From Clostridiales bacterium (GTDB lineage: Bacteria; Bacillota; Clostridia; Oscillospirales; Oscillospiraceae): a stretch of 64,000 nt of DNA. Positions 18,879-29,197 of the stretch are shown piece after piece; position 1 is the stretch's first letter, and each line of letters starts with the position of its first letter. The stretch covers positions 197,937 through 261,936 of the forward strand of contig CABIYX010000001.1 of the NCBI GenBank assembly GCA_902363045.1, written 5' to 3'. The position numbers and the translations under genes are program-made. The notes under the pieces are model-generated. The model searched no databases and had not been told where the DNA came from. It saw only the letters and a list, made by a program, of their open reading frames with translations.

Positions 18879-20084
18879 ATGATGGAACAGCCGAACGACC
18901 TCTGGAGAGGAGGCCCCTGGGAGCAGCCCTCCCCCTCCTTTCCCACCCCGCCGCCGGTGGCGGTCCCCCCACGGCGTCCGCCGGTCCTCCGGGTCCGGCG
19001 CCGCCGCCGTGCCCTGCTGCCCTTTCTGGCGCTGTTCCTGCTGGTGGTGGGACTGTCCCTGGGGACGGTGGCGGTGCGCTGGCTGCTCCCCTGGGAAGAG
19101 GAGCCTCTGACACCATATTTGTCCAAGCAGGAGGAGCGGGATCCCTTTGCCGCTCTGGAGCGGGCGGAGACGGGGACCGGCGTTCAGGTGCAGATCTCCC
19201 AGCGGGAGGGAGAGGCGATGGACGCAGTGGAGATCTATGAAAAGTGCGTCCCCTCCGTCGTTTCCATCCAGGCTGACGGGGAGGAGGAGTACAGCACCGG
19301 GACGGGCGTGGTGATGAGCCAGGACGGGTACATCCTCACCAACGCCCATGTGGTGGCGGACAGCCTGCGGATGTCGGTGCTCCTGTCTGACGGTCGGGTG
19401 ATGGAGGCCCGTCTGGTGGGGGCGGATGCCGGGGAGGACCTGGCGGTCCTGAAGGTGGAGGCCAGCGGCCTGACGCCGGCGGAATTCGGCGACTCGGACC
19501 GGCTGCGCTGCGGCGAGATGGTGGTGGCCATCGGGGACCCCCTGGGCTACCGCACTTCTATTACACAGGGAATTATTTCTGCCCTCAACCGCACGGTGCC
19601 CGTGGACGGCGTGGAGCTCCAGGTCATCCAGACCAGCGCACCTATCAACTTTGGAAATTCCGGCGGGGCTCTCATCAATGACCGGGGGCAGGTGGTGGGC
19701 ATCACGACCTTGAAGGTGATGGCCCAGGACAGCACTGTGGAGGGGCTGGGCTTTGCCATTCCCATACAGAAGGTGAAGGAGGTGGCGGACTGGCTCATCG
19801 CGGGGCGGCCCGCCATGGGCTTCACAGTGGATTTCAGCGGCGGCAGCCTTCGGGTAGCCGCCCTGGAGGAGAACAGCAGCGCCGGCCATGCCGGATTGCA
19901 GGTGGACGATGTGCTCCTGGCCCTCGATGGGACGCCTCTGCCTACCATCCAGGAGCTGCGCCAGGTGAAAAACACCCTGGTCCCCGGGGAGTCCGCCACC
20001 CTGACGGTGCGCCGGGGCGGGGAAGAACGGAGCATCTCCTTCTCTGTGCAGTGTGAGGATGATTTCCCGGAGCGGGCAGCATAA
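18879..20084 (+). CDS. HtrA/DegP-like trypsin-type serine protease with PDZ domain
   Basis: 401 residues. A Pro/Arg-rich cytoplasmic tail (1-45) and one membrane anchor (about 46-68) precede an extracytoplasmic S1C protease domain with intact triad H157 (TNAHVV), D187 (EDLAVLKVE) and S261 (GNSGGAL). One PDZ domain follows (about 315-395). This is the plan of membrane-anchored Firmicutes HtrA, which degrades misfolded exported proteins. It lies 36 bases after the sensor kinase gene and is probably in the same operon. ATG codons at 18879 and 18882 are both possible. Confidence 0.95.
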   Translation: MMEQPNDLWRGGPWEQPSPSFPTPPPVAVPPRRPPVLRVRRRRRALLPFLALFLLVVGLSLGTVAVRWLLPWEEEPLTPYLSKQEERDPFAALERAETGTGVQVQISQREGEAMDAVEIYEKCVPSVVSIQADGEEEYSTGTGVVMSQDGYILTNAHVVADSLRMSVLLSDGRVMEARLVGADAGEDLAVLKVEASGLTPAEFGDSDRLRCGEMVVAIGDPLGYRTSITQGIISALNRTVPVDGVELQVIQTSAPINFGNSGGALINDRGQVVGITTLKVMAQDSTVEGLGFAIPIQKVKEVADWLIAGRPAMGFTVDFSGGSLRVAALEENSSAGHAGLQVDDVLLALDGTPLPTIQELRQVKNTLVPGESATLTVRRGGEERSISFSVQCEDDFPERAA

Positions 20085-20096
20085 AAGGAACAAAAT

Positions 20097-20136
20097 GCGC
20101 CGCGCCGCAGGAAGGTTTCCTGCGGCGCGGCGCGTT
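20097..20136. terminator. Bidirectional stem-loop between htrA-like and GntR genes
   Basis: CGCCGCGCCGCAGGAA / TTCCTGCGGCGCGGCG, flanked by AAAA on the left and TTT on the right. Confidence 0.75.
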
Positions 20137-20182
20137 TCAGCTTGTCGAAGAGGTCTTCTTGACAGTCTGTTGCAGTATTCTC

Positions 20183-20884
20183 TCAGAGTTGGCCGCCGTT
20201 TTGCTGAAGCTTCAAAGAGAGGCTGATCTTCTTTCGGGCGTTTTCCAGATGGGAGTTCAGCAGATGACGGACCTGGTCCACATTGCCCGCCTTCATGGAT
20301 TCATAGATCGCGCGGTGCTCCAGGATGCCGTTGATGGTTTGGATCCGCGGCTGTTTCCCGAAGAGATAGGTCGCGTAGGCGTGGGAATTCAGGTTTTTAT
20401 AGACCCGGATGGCCGTGCGGTTCCCGCTGGCGAGGACAATGAGCTCGTGGAACTGCTGGTCGATCTCATAGGTCTCAAAATACTCCTCGGCAGTGTCGTA
20501 GTGCTGGACCAGCTCCATGTTTTTTTGGAGGTTGTCCTCAAAGCGATTCTGGAACTGGGGGGTGTTTTGGACCGCCACAGTGGCTTGGGGCGCGAAGCTG
20601 ACCTCCATGATCAGACGCAGCTCAAATATCTCGTCCAGCTCGGACCAGTTGAAGGGCCGCACCCGGCAGCCCTTGCGGGGGATGTTCTCCACAAGCCCCT
20701 CTGCCATCAAGCGGTTAAGGGCCTGCTTGATCGGCGTGGGGCTGACGCCGTACCGGGCACAGAGATCGCTGAGGTTGATCTTTTGTCCGGCGGGCAGATA
20801 TTCCTCGATAATATCTTTTCGGATCTTGTGATAAGCCACATCCACCAGCGTATCGCTGGAGACGAGATGCGTACCGCTGTTCAT
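20183..20884 (-). CDS. GntR family regulator, FadR/FCD subfamily (regulator 1)
   Basis: 233 residues. Winged helix at about 15-80 (AYHKIRKDIIEEYLPAGQ, VSPTPIKQALNRLMAEGL, PRKGCRV), then an all-helical FCD effector domain (about 90-220) with the His-rich metal/carboxylate site region (FHELI, LEHRAIYESM, LNSHLENA). FCD proteins usually repress sugar-acid catabolic genes and are released by a sugar acid. It lies downstream of the 6-phosphogluconate dehydrogenase and hydroxyacid dehydrogenase genes but has its own promoter. ATG at 20884 follows AGGGGGGAAATCAGCC. A longer upstream frame lacks coding character. Confidence 0.93.
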   Translation of the reverse strand: MNSGTHLVSSDTLVDVAYHKIRKDIIEEYLPAGQKINLSDLCARYGVSPTPIKQALNRLMAEGLVENIPRKGCRVRPFNWSELDEIFELRLIMEVSFAPQATVAVQNTPQFQNRFEDNLQKNMELVQHYDTAEEYFETYEIDQQFHELIVLASGNRTAIRVYKNLNSHAYATYLFGKQPRIQTINGILEHRAIYESMKAGNVDQVRHLLNSHLENARKKISLSLKLQQNGGQL

Positions 20885-21018
20885 GGCTGATTTCCCCCCT
20901 GTTTCAAATGGCTGACTCCGCCCTGACCGCCTGGGCCGGGAGACGCCCTGATCCCCGCGCGAAAGAGGGCGGGAGGGAAATGGATGAACCATTTGATCGC
21001 GGTCCGGTGGGCAGTATG

Positions 21019-21067
21019 GGACATTTTGACTTGACTCTATTATAGGTGGTGTCTGTCCCAAAAGCAA
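21019..21067 (-). promoter_or_regulatory. Promoter of GntR regulator 1 with a flanking inverted repeat
   Basis: Minus-strand TTGCTT (21062-21067), 17-base spacer, TATAAT (21039-21044). TGGGACA occurs in inverted orientation on both sides (near 21018-21024 and 21053-21059), spanning the -10, and could be an autoregulatory operator. Confidence 0.6.
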
Positions 21068-21074
21068 GGGGCAG

Positions 21075-22478
<1,404 letters not shown>

Positions 22479-22516
22479 AACATACACTTCCCTATCGACT
22501 CAATATAAAATAAGAA

Positions 22517-23470
22517 TTACACCAGGAAACGGCACTCTCTGCCGGAAAGCACGTCCAGCACATTCTGGGCGGCCAGCATCCCCATATTATAACCAGCTTC
22601 ATAGGTGGCGGCTCCGGCATGGGGGGTGAGAATACAGTTGGGCAGAGAGGCCAGGGGGCTGCCGCAGGCGGGCTCCACTACGGTGGCGTCCAGGGCGGCC
22701 GCGCCGATCTGTCCCTCCTTCAGCGCCTGATACAGGGCGTCCTCGTCCACGATCCCACCGCGGGCGGTGTTGACCAGAACGGCCCGGGGCTTCATCTCCG
22801 CCAGGCGGCGGGCGTCCACCATGTTCCGGGTCTCTTCGGTGAGGGGGGCGTGGAGGGTGATGAAGTCAGACTCGCGGAACAGGGTGTCCAGGTCCACATA
22901 TTTGCCGTTGTGGGCCTCCACAAAGGCGGGGTCGGGATAGGCGTCGTTGGCCAGGACCTTCATCTGGAAGCCGGAAGCACGCTGGATGACCCCTTTGCCG
23001 ATCCGGCCGGTGCCCACCACGCCCAGCGTCTTGTTCCACATCTCAACGCCGGTGATGGGCTTGTCATGTCCGCCGGCCCGGATGGCGGCGTCCATGGGAC
23101 ACACATTTCGGGCGGCGGCGAGCATCAGGGTCATGGCCAGATCGGCCACCGAGTCGCTGTTGGCTCCGGGGGTGATGGAGACCTTGATCCCCAGGGCGCG
23201 GGCGGCGTCCAGATCTACCTTATCATATCCAACGCCGTAGCGGGAGATGATCTTCAGCTTTTTGGCCGACTCCAGCATGGAGCGGGTGTAGGGCTCCAGA
23301 CCGGCGATGACGGCGTCCGCCTGGGGGAGATGCTCCAGCAACTGGGTCTGGAGATCCCCGCCGTTCATGGGGAGGCGGATCACAGTGCAGCCCTGCTCCT
23401 CCAGCAGGCGAATGGGGGCATCGTCGTTCTTGGCAAAGGAACGTGGGGTGGCCAGTACGGTAAATGACAT
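22517..23470 (-). CDS. D-2-hydroxyacid dehydrogenase (phosphoglycerate dehydrogenase-like)
   Basis: 317 residues. NAD-binding fold with GVVGTGRIGKGVIQRA (about 145-160). Catalytic Arg is in NTARGGIVDE, Glu in VVEPACG and His in LTPHAGAAT. The family oxidises or reduces 2-hydroxy/2-keto acids. In this setting a hexulosonate (2-ketogluconate-type) reductase is more likely than serine biosynthesis, but this is inference. It is the first gene of the minus-strand unit, divergent from the zinc dehydrogenase operon across a 730-base AT-rich regulatory gap. Confidence 0.9.
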   Translation of the reverse strand: MSFTVLATPRSFAKNDDAPIRLLEEQGCTVIRLPMNGGDLQTQLLEHLPQADAVIAGLEPYTRSMLESAKKLKIISRYGVGYDKVDLDAARALGIKVSITPGANSDSVADLAMTLMLAAARNVCPMDAAIRAGGHDKPITGVEMWNKTLGVVGTGRIGKGVIQRASGFQMKVLANDAYPDPAFVEAHNGKYVDLDTLFRESDFITLHAPLTEETRNMVDARRLAEMKPRAVLVNTARGGIVDEDALYQALKEGQIGAAALDATVVEPACGSPLASLPNCILTPHAGAATYEAGYNMGMLAAQNVLDVLSGRECRFLV

Positions 23471-23546
23471 CGTTAAAACCTCCTGATTGATCCGTCCGGC
23501 CGGTGGCCGGCTCTGAGTGAATTGAATTTTAGCGAAGTAAAGAATT

Positions 23547-23599
23547 GAATTTTAAATTTTGTTACAAAACTATTCTATCACCGCAGAGAGGAAAGTCAA
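23547..23599 (-). promoter_or_regulatory. Promoter and operator of the hydroxyacid dehydrogenase-gnd unit
   Basis: Minus-strand TTGACT (23594-23599), 16-base spacer, TAGAAT (23572-23577). Just downstream of the expected start is GAATTTTAAATTTT (23547-23560, plus-strand reading), which matches the palindrome at 24079-24091 in 12 of 13 positions; a half-site GAATTTTA is at 23524-23531. Likely binding sites of the adjacent GntR repressor. Confidence 0.6.
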
Positions 23600-24036
23600 T
23601 TCTATTTCGTATGCCAACCGAAATCTTGTTGGAATAGCAAAAAGAACAGGCCCTTTTTTGGAGAAAGCGTAAAAATATGTGACACTTGTACAGAACGGGG
23701 CGGGACGGGAAGCTTGGCGGCGCGGTGTGAGGGGGCTGGAGAGGACTCCATCTGGACTTGGTTGTTTTGACTAAAAAACACCCCGCTTTATTGGGAGAAG
23801 AAACAAAAAGCGTGTTTTTGTGAATGAAGAATAATTTGCGATGCGGTAAAATGCAGATAAACAAAATAAAATGATTCAGTTAATAGAAAATAGAACGAAA
23901 ATAATTTATTAATAATTTACTAAATGAAAAATATAAAAAGAAAATGAAGGAAAATAACATGATAATCCGTTATAAAATAAAATAAGATTAAAATAAATGT
24001 CGATGAAGGCCGTTTCGTGCAAAATTCAAGGCGGTA
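23600..24036. other. AT-rich intergenic region without recognisable genes
   Basis: The middle of the divergent gap is strongly AT-rich from about 23815. I see no open frame with a ribosome site and no RNA gene; only short AT runs resembling the operator half-site. Confidence 0.6.
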
Positions 24037-24091
24037 TTGACAAGGTGAGAGAGTAGCTTTAAAATATAGCCAAGTTGTGAATTTAAAATTC
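24037..24091 (+). promoter_or_regulatory. Promoter and palindromic operator of the idonate/ketogluconate-type operon
   Basis: TTGACA (24037-24042), 17-base spacer, TAAAAT (24060-24065). The perfect odd palindrome GAATTT-A-AAATTC lies at 24079-24091, right after the expected start site, a placement suited to repression by a dimeric GntR protein. Confidence 0.7.
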
Positions 24092-24201
24092 GATATAAAA
24101 AATCAAATTAAACAGTTAAAAAATATTTGTACCCCACAGGAGCGGCGCGAACAGAACGCGCACCCGGGCGGGGCGGATTTTGGAGAGGAGCGGATTCCAT
24201 T

Positions 24202-25218
24202 ATGAAAGCTTTGATTTACGCGGGACCCAAGCAGGCGGTTTTAAAGGATGTGCCCGCGCCCGCGGCCCGGGAGGGCGCGGTGAAGGTGGACGTCAAGTAC
24301 TGCGGCGTGTGCGGCTCTGACATCGGGATCTATCTGGGGACCCATCCCCGCGCCAAGGCTCCTTTGGTATTTGGCCACGAGTTTTTGGGCGTGGTGGCCG
24401 AGGACGGGAAGAAGTTCAAGAAGGGCGACCGGGTCGTGGCCTATCCTCTCCTCTCCTGCGGACACTGCCGCGCCTGCCGCACCGGCAGCGCCCATGTGTG
24501 CAACACCCTGGGCCTGATCGGCATTGATGTGGACGGCGGGATGTGCGAGGAGCTGTATGTGGACGAGGACGTCCTCTTCAAAGTGCCTGACGGCGTGAGC
24601 GACCGGGCCGCGGTGGTCACAGAGCCCCTGGCCGTGATCCTGCGGGCCGTCCATCAGGCGGAGTTCAAGGCCCGGGATGTGGCCGTGGTCATCGGAGCCG
24701 GCCCCATTGGGATGCTCACCGGCATCGTGCTGAAAAACATCGGCGCGGCGAAGGTGTTCATCTCCGACGTGGCGGAGAAGCGCCTGGCCATTGCGGAGGA
24801 GCTGGGGCTCACTCCGGTGAATGTGGCTAAGGAGGACCTGAACGAGGTGGTGAAGGCTGCCACCGGCGGCGAGGGCTGCGATGTGCTCTTTGAGTGCAGC
24901 GGCTCTGCCCAGGGCGCTATGGACATGACGGAGATCACCCGGGTCAGCGGCACCATCTGCATGGTATCCGTCCACAAGAAGCCCCACGAGGTCAACCTCC
25001 AGCAGCTCAATTTCAAGGAGCAGTGGATGATCGGCACCCGGGTCTATACTAAGGAGGAGTTTGGCCAGGCTGTGGAGTACACCAAGGACCTCCAGGAGCA
25101 ACTGGAGAAGATCGTGACCCACATTGTCCCCATGAAGGATGCGGAGCGCGTCTTTGACATGATCGCCGATGTGAACGAGGGGACCGTGAAGGTGGTCGTG
25201 GACTGCAAGGATTTTTGA
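24202..25218 (+). CDS. Zinc-dependent alcohol dehydrogenase (L-idonate/threonine/sorbitol dehydrogenase-like)
   Basis: 338 residues of the medium-chain dehydrogenase family. Catalytic zinc residues are in CGVCGSD and GHEFLG. The structural zinc loop has four Cys (SCGHCRACRTGSAHVC). The nucleotide fold has VVIGAGPIGML followed by an acidic residue (ISDVAEK), indicating NAD preference. Next to an IdnO/KduD-like reductase and a gluconate-type kinase, L-idonate 5-dehydrogenase is a plausible role, but sequence alone does not fix the substrate. ATG at 24202 follows GAGAGGAG. Confidence 0.88.
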   Translation: MKALIYAGPKQAVLKDVPAPAAREGAVKVDVKYCGVCGSDIGIYLGTHPRAKAPLVFGHEFLGVVAEDGKKFKKGDRVVAYPLLSCGHCRACRTGSAHVCNTLGLIGIDVDGGMCEELYVDEDVLFKVPDGVSDRAAVVTEPLAVILRAVHQAEFKARDVAVVIGAGPIGMLTGIVLKNIGAAKVFISDVAEKRLAIAEELGLTPVNVAKEDLNEVVKAATGGEGCDVLFECSGSAQGAMDMTEITRVSGTICMVSVHKKPHEVNLQQLNFKEQWMIGTRVYTKEEFGQAVEYTKDLQEQLEKIVTHIVPMKDAERVFDMIADVNEGTVKVVVDCKDF

Positions 25219-25285
25219 CAGCGTTCGCCGAAGCGGGGCCGCTTGGCGGCGCTTTGGAGAAATAGGACGTCAGGAGGCGGAAAGC

Positions 25286-26701
25286 ATGGAAATCCTGGTA
25301 CTGGAGGCAAGTACCACTTCTGCGAAGGCGATGCTGTACCACACGGAGGACCGGAGCTTTGAGGTCAAGGTCCGGGCCTATACCGGAAATTATGAGGACG
25401 TTACCATCCACAACGCGGAAAACGTCTATTTGGACATGGTGGCTGTGGGACGGGAGCTGCTGGATGGCCGGCAGGTGGATATGATCGCCCTGAGCGGTAC
25501 CTGGCACAGCCTGGTGCTGTGCGACGGGGCGGTGAAGCCGGTCACGCCGGTCTATCCCTGGTCCTATACCGGAGCCGCGCCGGTGTGCAAGCGGCTGCGC
25601 CGCGATGAGGACTACGTCAGCCGCTACTATCAAAAGACGGGCTGCATGGTCAACGCCATTTACCCCTTCTTCAAGCTGATGATGCTGCGGGAGCAGGGGT
25701 ATGACCTGAGCAAATACATCATCATGGGCCAGGGCACCTATAACAACTTCCGGCTGACCGGGCAGCGGGTGATCACCCCGTGTCTGGCCTCCGGAAGCGG
25801 GCTGCTGAACACCTGGACGAAGCGCTTTGATCCGGAACTCATGGCGGAGCTGGGGATCCGGGAGGAGCAGCTGAGCCGGCTGGTCGCTTACGACCAGACC
25901 TTCCCCCTGACGGAGGAGGCCGCCCAGGCCCTGGGAGTGCGGGCTGGGATCCCGGTGATCCCCACCAACTCCGACGGCGGCCTGAATCAGGTGGGCGCCG
26001 GCGCTGTGGCGGACGGAGTGATGACCTTCTCGGTGGGGACCAGCGGAGCGATCCGTCTGACGACCAGCAAGCCGGTACTGCCCAAGGAGCCCAGCACCTG
26101 GTGCTATATGTCGCCGAAAAACTGGCTGTCCGGCGCGGCGACCAACGGCTGCTGCAACTGCCTGGATTGGTTCAAGGAGCAGGTGGGTATGTCCCGGCTC
26201 TCCTACGGAGAGTTGGAGCAGGGGATCAGCGACTGGGAGAACAACCCGGTGTTCCTCCCCTTCCTGTTCGGAGAGCGCTGCCCCGGCTGGAATGACGAGC
26301 GGGAGGGTGGCTTTGTCCGGATCCTGCCCCGGCATAAGCTGCCGGACCTGTATCTGGCGGTGCAGGAGGGGATCCTGTTCAACCTGTACCACTGCTATCG
26401 GATCCTGTCCGAGGTGAACGGCTGTCCCACCCATATCCGGTTCTCCGGCGGCATCCTCCACTCGGAGCAGTGGACCCAGATGTGTGCGGACATCTTCCAG
26501 CGGGAGCTGGAGGTCAACCGGAATGAGCATGGCTCTCTTCTGGGCGGCGCGGTCCTGGCGATGGAGCTGCTGGGCGTGATCGATGACGCCTGCACCTATC
26601 AGCCCGAGGTGAGCCGCATCATCCGGCCCGACCCCGCGAAGGCGGAGTTTTATCAGAGAAAGTTCCAGAGGTATCTGGAGTGCTATCAAAAGGGAAATTG
26701 A
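25286..26701 (+). CDS. FGGY family carbohydrate kinase (gluconokinase/xylulokinase-like)
   Basis: 471 residues, two actin-like ATPase domains. The N-terminal phosphate-1 motif region is LVLEASTTSAKAMLY. The mid-protein has TNSDGGLNQVGAG with a catalytic Asp, and the C-terminal adenosine region has FSGGILHSEQWTQMCADIF followed by LLGGAVLAM. The length fits the family. The neighbouring gnd product acts on 6-phosphogluconate, so gluconate is the best guess for substrate. RBS AGGAGG before ATG. Second gene of the 24202 operon. Confidence 0.88.
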   Translation: MEILVLEASTTSAKAMLYHTEDRSFEVKVRAYTGNYEDVTIHNAENVYLDMVAVGRELLDGRQVDMIALSGTWHSLVLCDGAVKPVTPVYPWSYTGAAPVCKRLRRDEDYVSRYYQKTGCMVNAIYPFFKLMMLREQGYDLSKYIIMGQGTYNNFRLTGQRVITPCLASGSGLLNTWTKRFDPELMAELGIREEQLSRLVAYDQTFPLTEEAAQALGVRAGIPVIPTNSDGGLNQVGAGAVADGVMTFSVGTSGAIRLTTSKPVLPKEPSTWCYMSPKNWLSGAATNGCCNCLDWFKEQVGMSRLSYGELEQGISDWENNPVFLPFLFGERCPGWNDEREGGFVRILPRHKLPDLYLAVQEGILFNLYHCYRILSEVNGCPTHIRFSGGILHSEQWTQMCADIFQRELEVNRNEHGSLLGGAVLAMELLGVIDDACTYQPEVSRIIRPDPAKAEFYQRKFQRYLECYQKGN

Positions 26702-26719
26702 GGAAGGAGCGCGAACCCC

Positions 26720-27481
26720 ATGAAGCTGTTTGATTTGACTGGGCGGAAGGCCATTGTGACCGGCGCCACCCGCGGCCTGGGCCGCGGAATGGCGGAGGGT
26801 CTGATGGAGGCCGGCTGCGAGGTCGTGGTGGTGGGCTCCAGCGCCAGCGCCCTGAGCGTGGCGGAGGAGTTCCGGAGCAAGGGCTTTGCCTGCCACGGCC
26901 TGGCGGTGGATCTGAGCCAGCGGGAGCAGAGAAGAGCGGGCTTTGCCCAGGCGGTGGAGCTGCTGGGCGGTCACCTGGACATCCTGGTGAACGGGGCCGG
27001 CATCCAGCGCCGCCACTTCTGTGAGGAGTTCCCCATTGAGGATTGGGACGCCGTGCTGGAGGTCAACCTGACCGCGACCTTCGATCTGTGCCAGATGGCC
27101 GGGCAGCAGTTCATCCGCCAGAACTCCAAGGGCAAGATCATCAATATTGCCTCCATGCTGAGCTTCTTCGGCGGCTATACTGTGCCCGCCTACGCAGCCA
27201 GCAAGGGCGGCGTGGCCCAGCTGACCAAGGCCCTGTCCAACGAGTGGACCGGGAAGGGGATCAATGTGAACGCCATCGCCCCCGGCTATATGGCCACCGA
27301 GATGAATACCGCCCTGCTGAACGATGAGGGGCGCAACACCGAGATCCTGGGCCGTATCCCGGCCCACCGCTGGGGCACCCCGGACGATATGAAGGGGCTG
27401 TGCATTTTCCTGGCCTCGGACGCCTCGGACTACATTGCCGGCGCGGTGATCCCCTGCGACGGAGGCTATCTCTGCAAGTGA
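26720..27481 (+). CDS. SDR oxidoreductase, KduD/gluconate 5-dehydrogenase-like
   Basis: 253 residues, classical short-chain dehydrogenase. TGATRGLGRG is the cofactor loop, NGAG the structural motif and Ser (INIASMLSFFGG), Tyr and Lys (YAASKGG) the catalytic set. The blocks KIINIASMLSF, VNAIAPGYMAT and GRIPAHRWGTPDD closely resemble KduD (2-dehydro-3-deoxygluconate 5-dehydrogenase) and IdnO. It would interconvert a 5-keto sugar acid and gluconate or a deoxy analogue. Starts 18 bases after the kinase stop. Confidence 0.9.
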   Translation: MKLFDLTGRKAIVTGATRGLGRGMAEGLMEAGCEVVVVGSSASALSVAEEFRSKGFACHGLAVDLSQREQRRAGFAQAVELLGGHLDILVNGAGIQRRHFCEEFPIEDWDAVLEVNLTATFDLCQMAGQQFIRQNSKGKIINIASMLSFFGGYTVPAYAASKGGVAQLTKALSNEWTGKGINVNAIAPGYMATEMNTALLNDEGRNTEILGRIPAHRWGTPDDMKGLCIFLASDASDYIAGAVIPCDGGYLCK

Positions 27482-27560
27482 TCCGCGGGCGCGCGGAGAT
27501 CAACTGGTTATTGTGCGGCTCGCGCCGCATAAATAATAAAAAACAGGAGGAAAGAATGTT

Positions 27561-28619
27561 ATGAAAAAGAGAGTTTTGGCGCTGCTGCTGGCAGGCGCCG
27601 CCGTGGCTTCCCTGGCCGCCTGCGGCTCCAGCGATTCCGGTGCGTCCGGAAGCGGTTCCGCTGCCGGAGGAGACGGCGAGGTCGTGGAGCTGGTCATGGG
27701 CAACGTGACCTCCTCCAGCGCGAAGGACGCTGTGACCGAGATCCTGATCCCCAAGGTGGAGGAGTACTCCAACGGGACCCTCAAGATCGTCCACTTCCCC
27801 GACAACCAGTTGGGCAACGATGAGCAGTCCTTTGCCATGGCCCAGACCGGCGAGTGCGACATCGCCGTGGGCTCCACCTCTTCCGTGGCTACCACCTACA
27901 ACGACCTGTATGTCTACGACGTCCCCTATCTGTTCCTGAACAAGCAGGAGGTCTATGACGTGGGCTTCAACGGCGAGACCGGCAAGGCCATCCTGGACGG
28001 CTTCTCCGAGTACGGCCTGAAGGGCCTGGCCTTCTGGGAGAACGGCTTCCGCAACATCACCACCACCGATAAGGACATCGCCACTGTGGCCGACCTGAGC
28101 GGCCTGAAGATCCGCACCATGGCCAATGAGATCCACCTGGAGGCCTGGAAGGCCATGGGCGCCAACCCCACTCCCATGGCGTTCGGCGAGCTGTTCACCG
28201 GCCTGCAGCAGGGCACGGTTGACGGCCAGGAGAACCCCCTGGGCATCATCACCGGCAACAAGTTCGAGGAGGTCCAGTCCTACTGCACCCTGACCGAGCA
28301 TGTGTACACCCCCTACTATGTGGTCATGAACCAGGCCAAGTGGGACTCCCTGACTGCCGAGCAGCAGGAGGCTCTGACCAAGGCCATCGAGGAGACCACC
28401 CAGCGCCAGTATGAGCTGTCCCAGCAGTATGAGGACGAGGCCATCGAGGTCATGGAGGGCGCCGGCTGCGCGGTCCGCACCCTGACCGATGAGGAGAAGC
28501 TGGGCTTCAAGGAGGCCGCCGACAAGGCCAACAGCCTGGAGGCCGCCAAGAAGATCATGTACAAGCCTGAGCTGGCCGATCAGATGGCCGCTGAGCTGGA
28601 CGCTTACCGCAACAAGTAA
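27561..28619 (+). CDS. TRAP transporter solute-binding lipoprotein (DctP family)
   Basis: 352 residues. Lipoprotein signal with LAACGSS lipobox near residue 20, a Ser/Gly linker, then the DctP fold. The conserved Arg/Asn ligand region is seen as GLKIRTMANEIHLEAWKAMGANPTPM and LFTGLQQGTVDGQENPLG. DctP proteins capture carboxylates such as hexuronates or hexonates for the membrane subunits DctQ and DctM, encoded next. In this cluster the ligand is probably a sugar acid. A UUCG hairpin follows the stop (28639-28660). Confidence 0.95.
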   Translation: MKKRVLALLLAGAAVASLAACGSSDSGASGSGSAAGGDGEVVELVMGNVTSSSAKDAVTEILIPKVEEYSNGTLKIVHFPDNQLGNDEQSFAMAQTGECDIAVGSTSSVATTYNDLYVYDVPYLFLNKQEVYDVGFNGETGKAILDGFSEYGLKGLAFWENGFRNITTTDKDIATVADLSGLKIRTMANEIHLEAWKAMGANPTPMAFGELFTGLQQGTVDGQENPLGIITGNKFEEVQSYCTLTEHVYTPYYVVMNQAKWDSLTAEQQEALTKAIEETTQRQYELSQQYEDEAIEVMEGAGCAVRTLTDEEKLGFKEAADKANSLEAAKKIMYKPELADQMAAELDAYRNK

Positions 28620-28638
28620 TCGAGACAAAGCAAAGCAA

Positions 28639-28660
28639 GGGGTCCCCTTCGGGGGACCCC
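28639..28660 (+). promoter_or_regulatory. Intercistronic stem-loop with UUCG tetraloop
   Basis: GGGGTCCCC-TTCG-GGGGACCCC between dctP-like and dctQ-like genes, without a U-tract. Such hairpins stabilise the 3' end of the upstream message and keep binding protein in excess over membrane subunits. Confidence 0.7.
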
Positions 28661-28699
28661 GCCCAGAAATTACAGGAGAGAGCAGAGGAGGAAGTCGTC

Positions 28700-29197
28700 T
28701 TGAAAAAGATCCTGAAATGGCTGGATGACAATATAGAGCTCTATATTTGTGTATTCCTCATGTCCTTTATGACCCTGCTGGTATTCGTGCAGGTGGTCAT
28801 GCGCTATGTATTCAACAATTCCCTGTCCTGGTCGGAGGAGCTGGCCAGATACACCTTTATTTGGCTGATCTATATTGGCATCAGCTACGGCTGCAAGCTG
28901 AGAAAGCACATCAAGATCGATGCGGCGCTCTACCTTTTCCCCAAGAAGGCGCGTCCCTATGTGGTCCTGCTGGGCGACATCCTCTTCATCGCGTTTGCAG
29001 TTTACATCACCTACACGGGCTTTTTCTACTCCATGGAGCAGATCCAGTTTGATATGCGTTCCGCGGCCCTGAAGATCCCCTATCAGTACATCTATATGTC
29101 CACTGTGGTTGGCTTTGGTTTGGCGACGATCCGTGAGATCCAAACCATCATTTATCGGGTCAAGTGCCTGAAGAATGGGGAGGAGTATGACGGATGA
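28700..29197 (+). CDS. TRAP transporter small permease (DctQ family)
   Basis: 165 residues with four membrane helices. The conserved segment ARYTFIWLIYIGISYGCKLRKHI between helices 2 and 3 is characteristic of DctQ. TTG start (28700) eight bases after GAGGAGG. It overlaps the DctM gene by four bases (ATGA), so the subunits are translationally coupled. Confidence 0.93.
   Translation: MKKILKWLDDNIELYICVFLMSFMTLLVFVQVVMRYVFNNSLSWSEELARYTFIWLIYIGISYGCKLRKHIKIDAALYLFPKKARPYVVLLGDILFIAFAVYITYTGFFYSMEQIQFDMRSAALKIPYQYIYMSTVVGFGLATIREIQTIIYRVKCLKNGEEYDG

Noticed and set aside
17508..20093. Long minus-strand frame across the sensor kinase and HtrA genes
   Set aside because: Antisense shadow of two well-supported genes; translation rich in Gly, His, Arg and Pro.
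23562..23864. 100-codon minus-strand frame in the divergent regulatory gap
   Set aside because: Covers the predicted promoter and operator, has no ribosome site and no coding character.
25049..28628. Long minus-strand frames opposite the kinase, SDR and dctP-like genes
   Set aside because: No start sites or motifs; the plus strand is fully explained.
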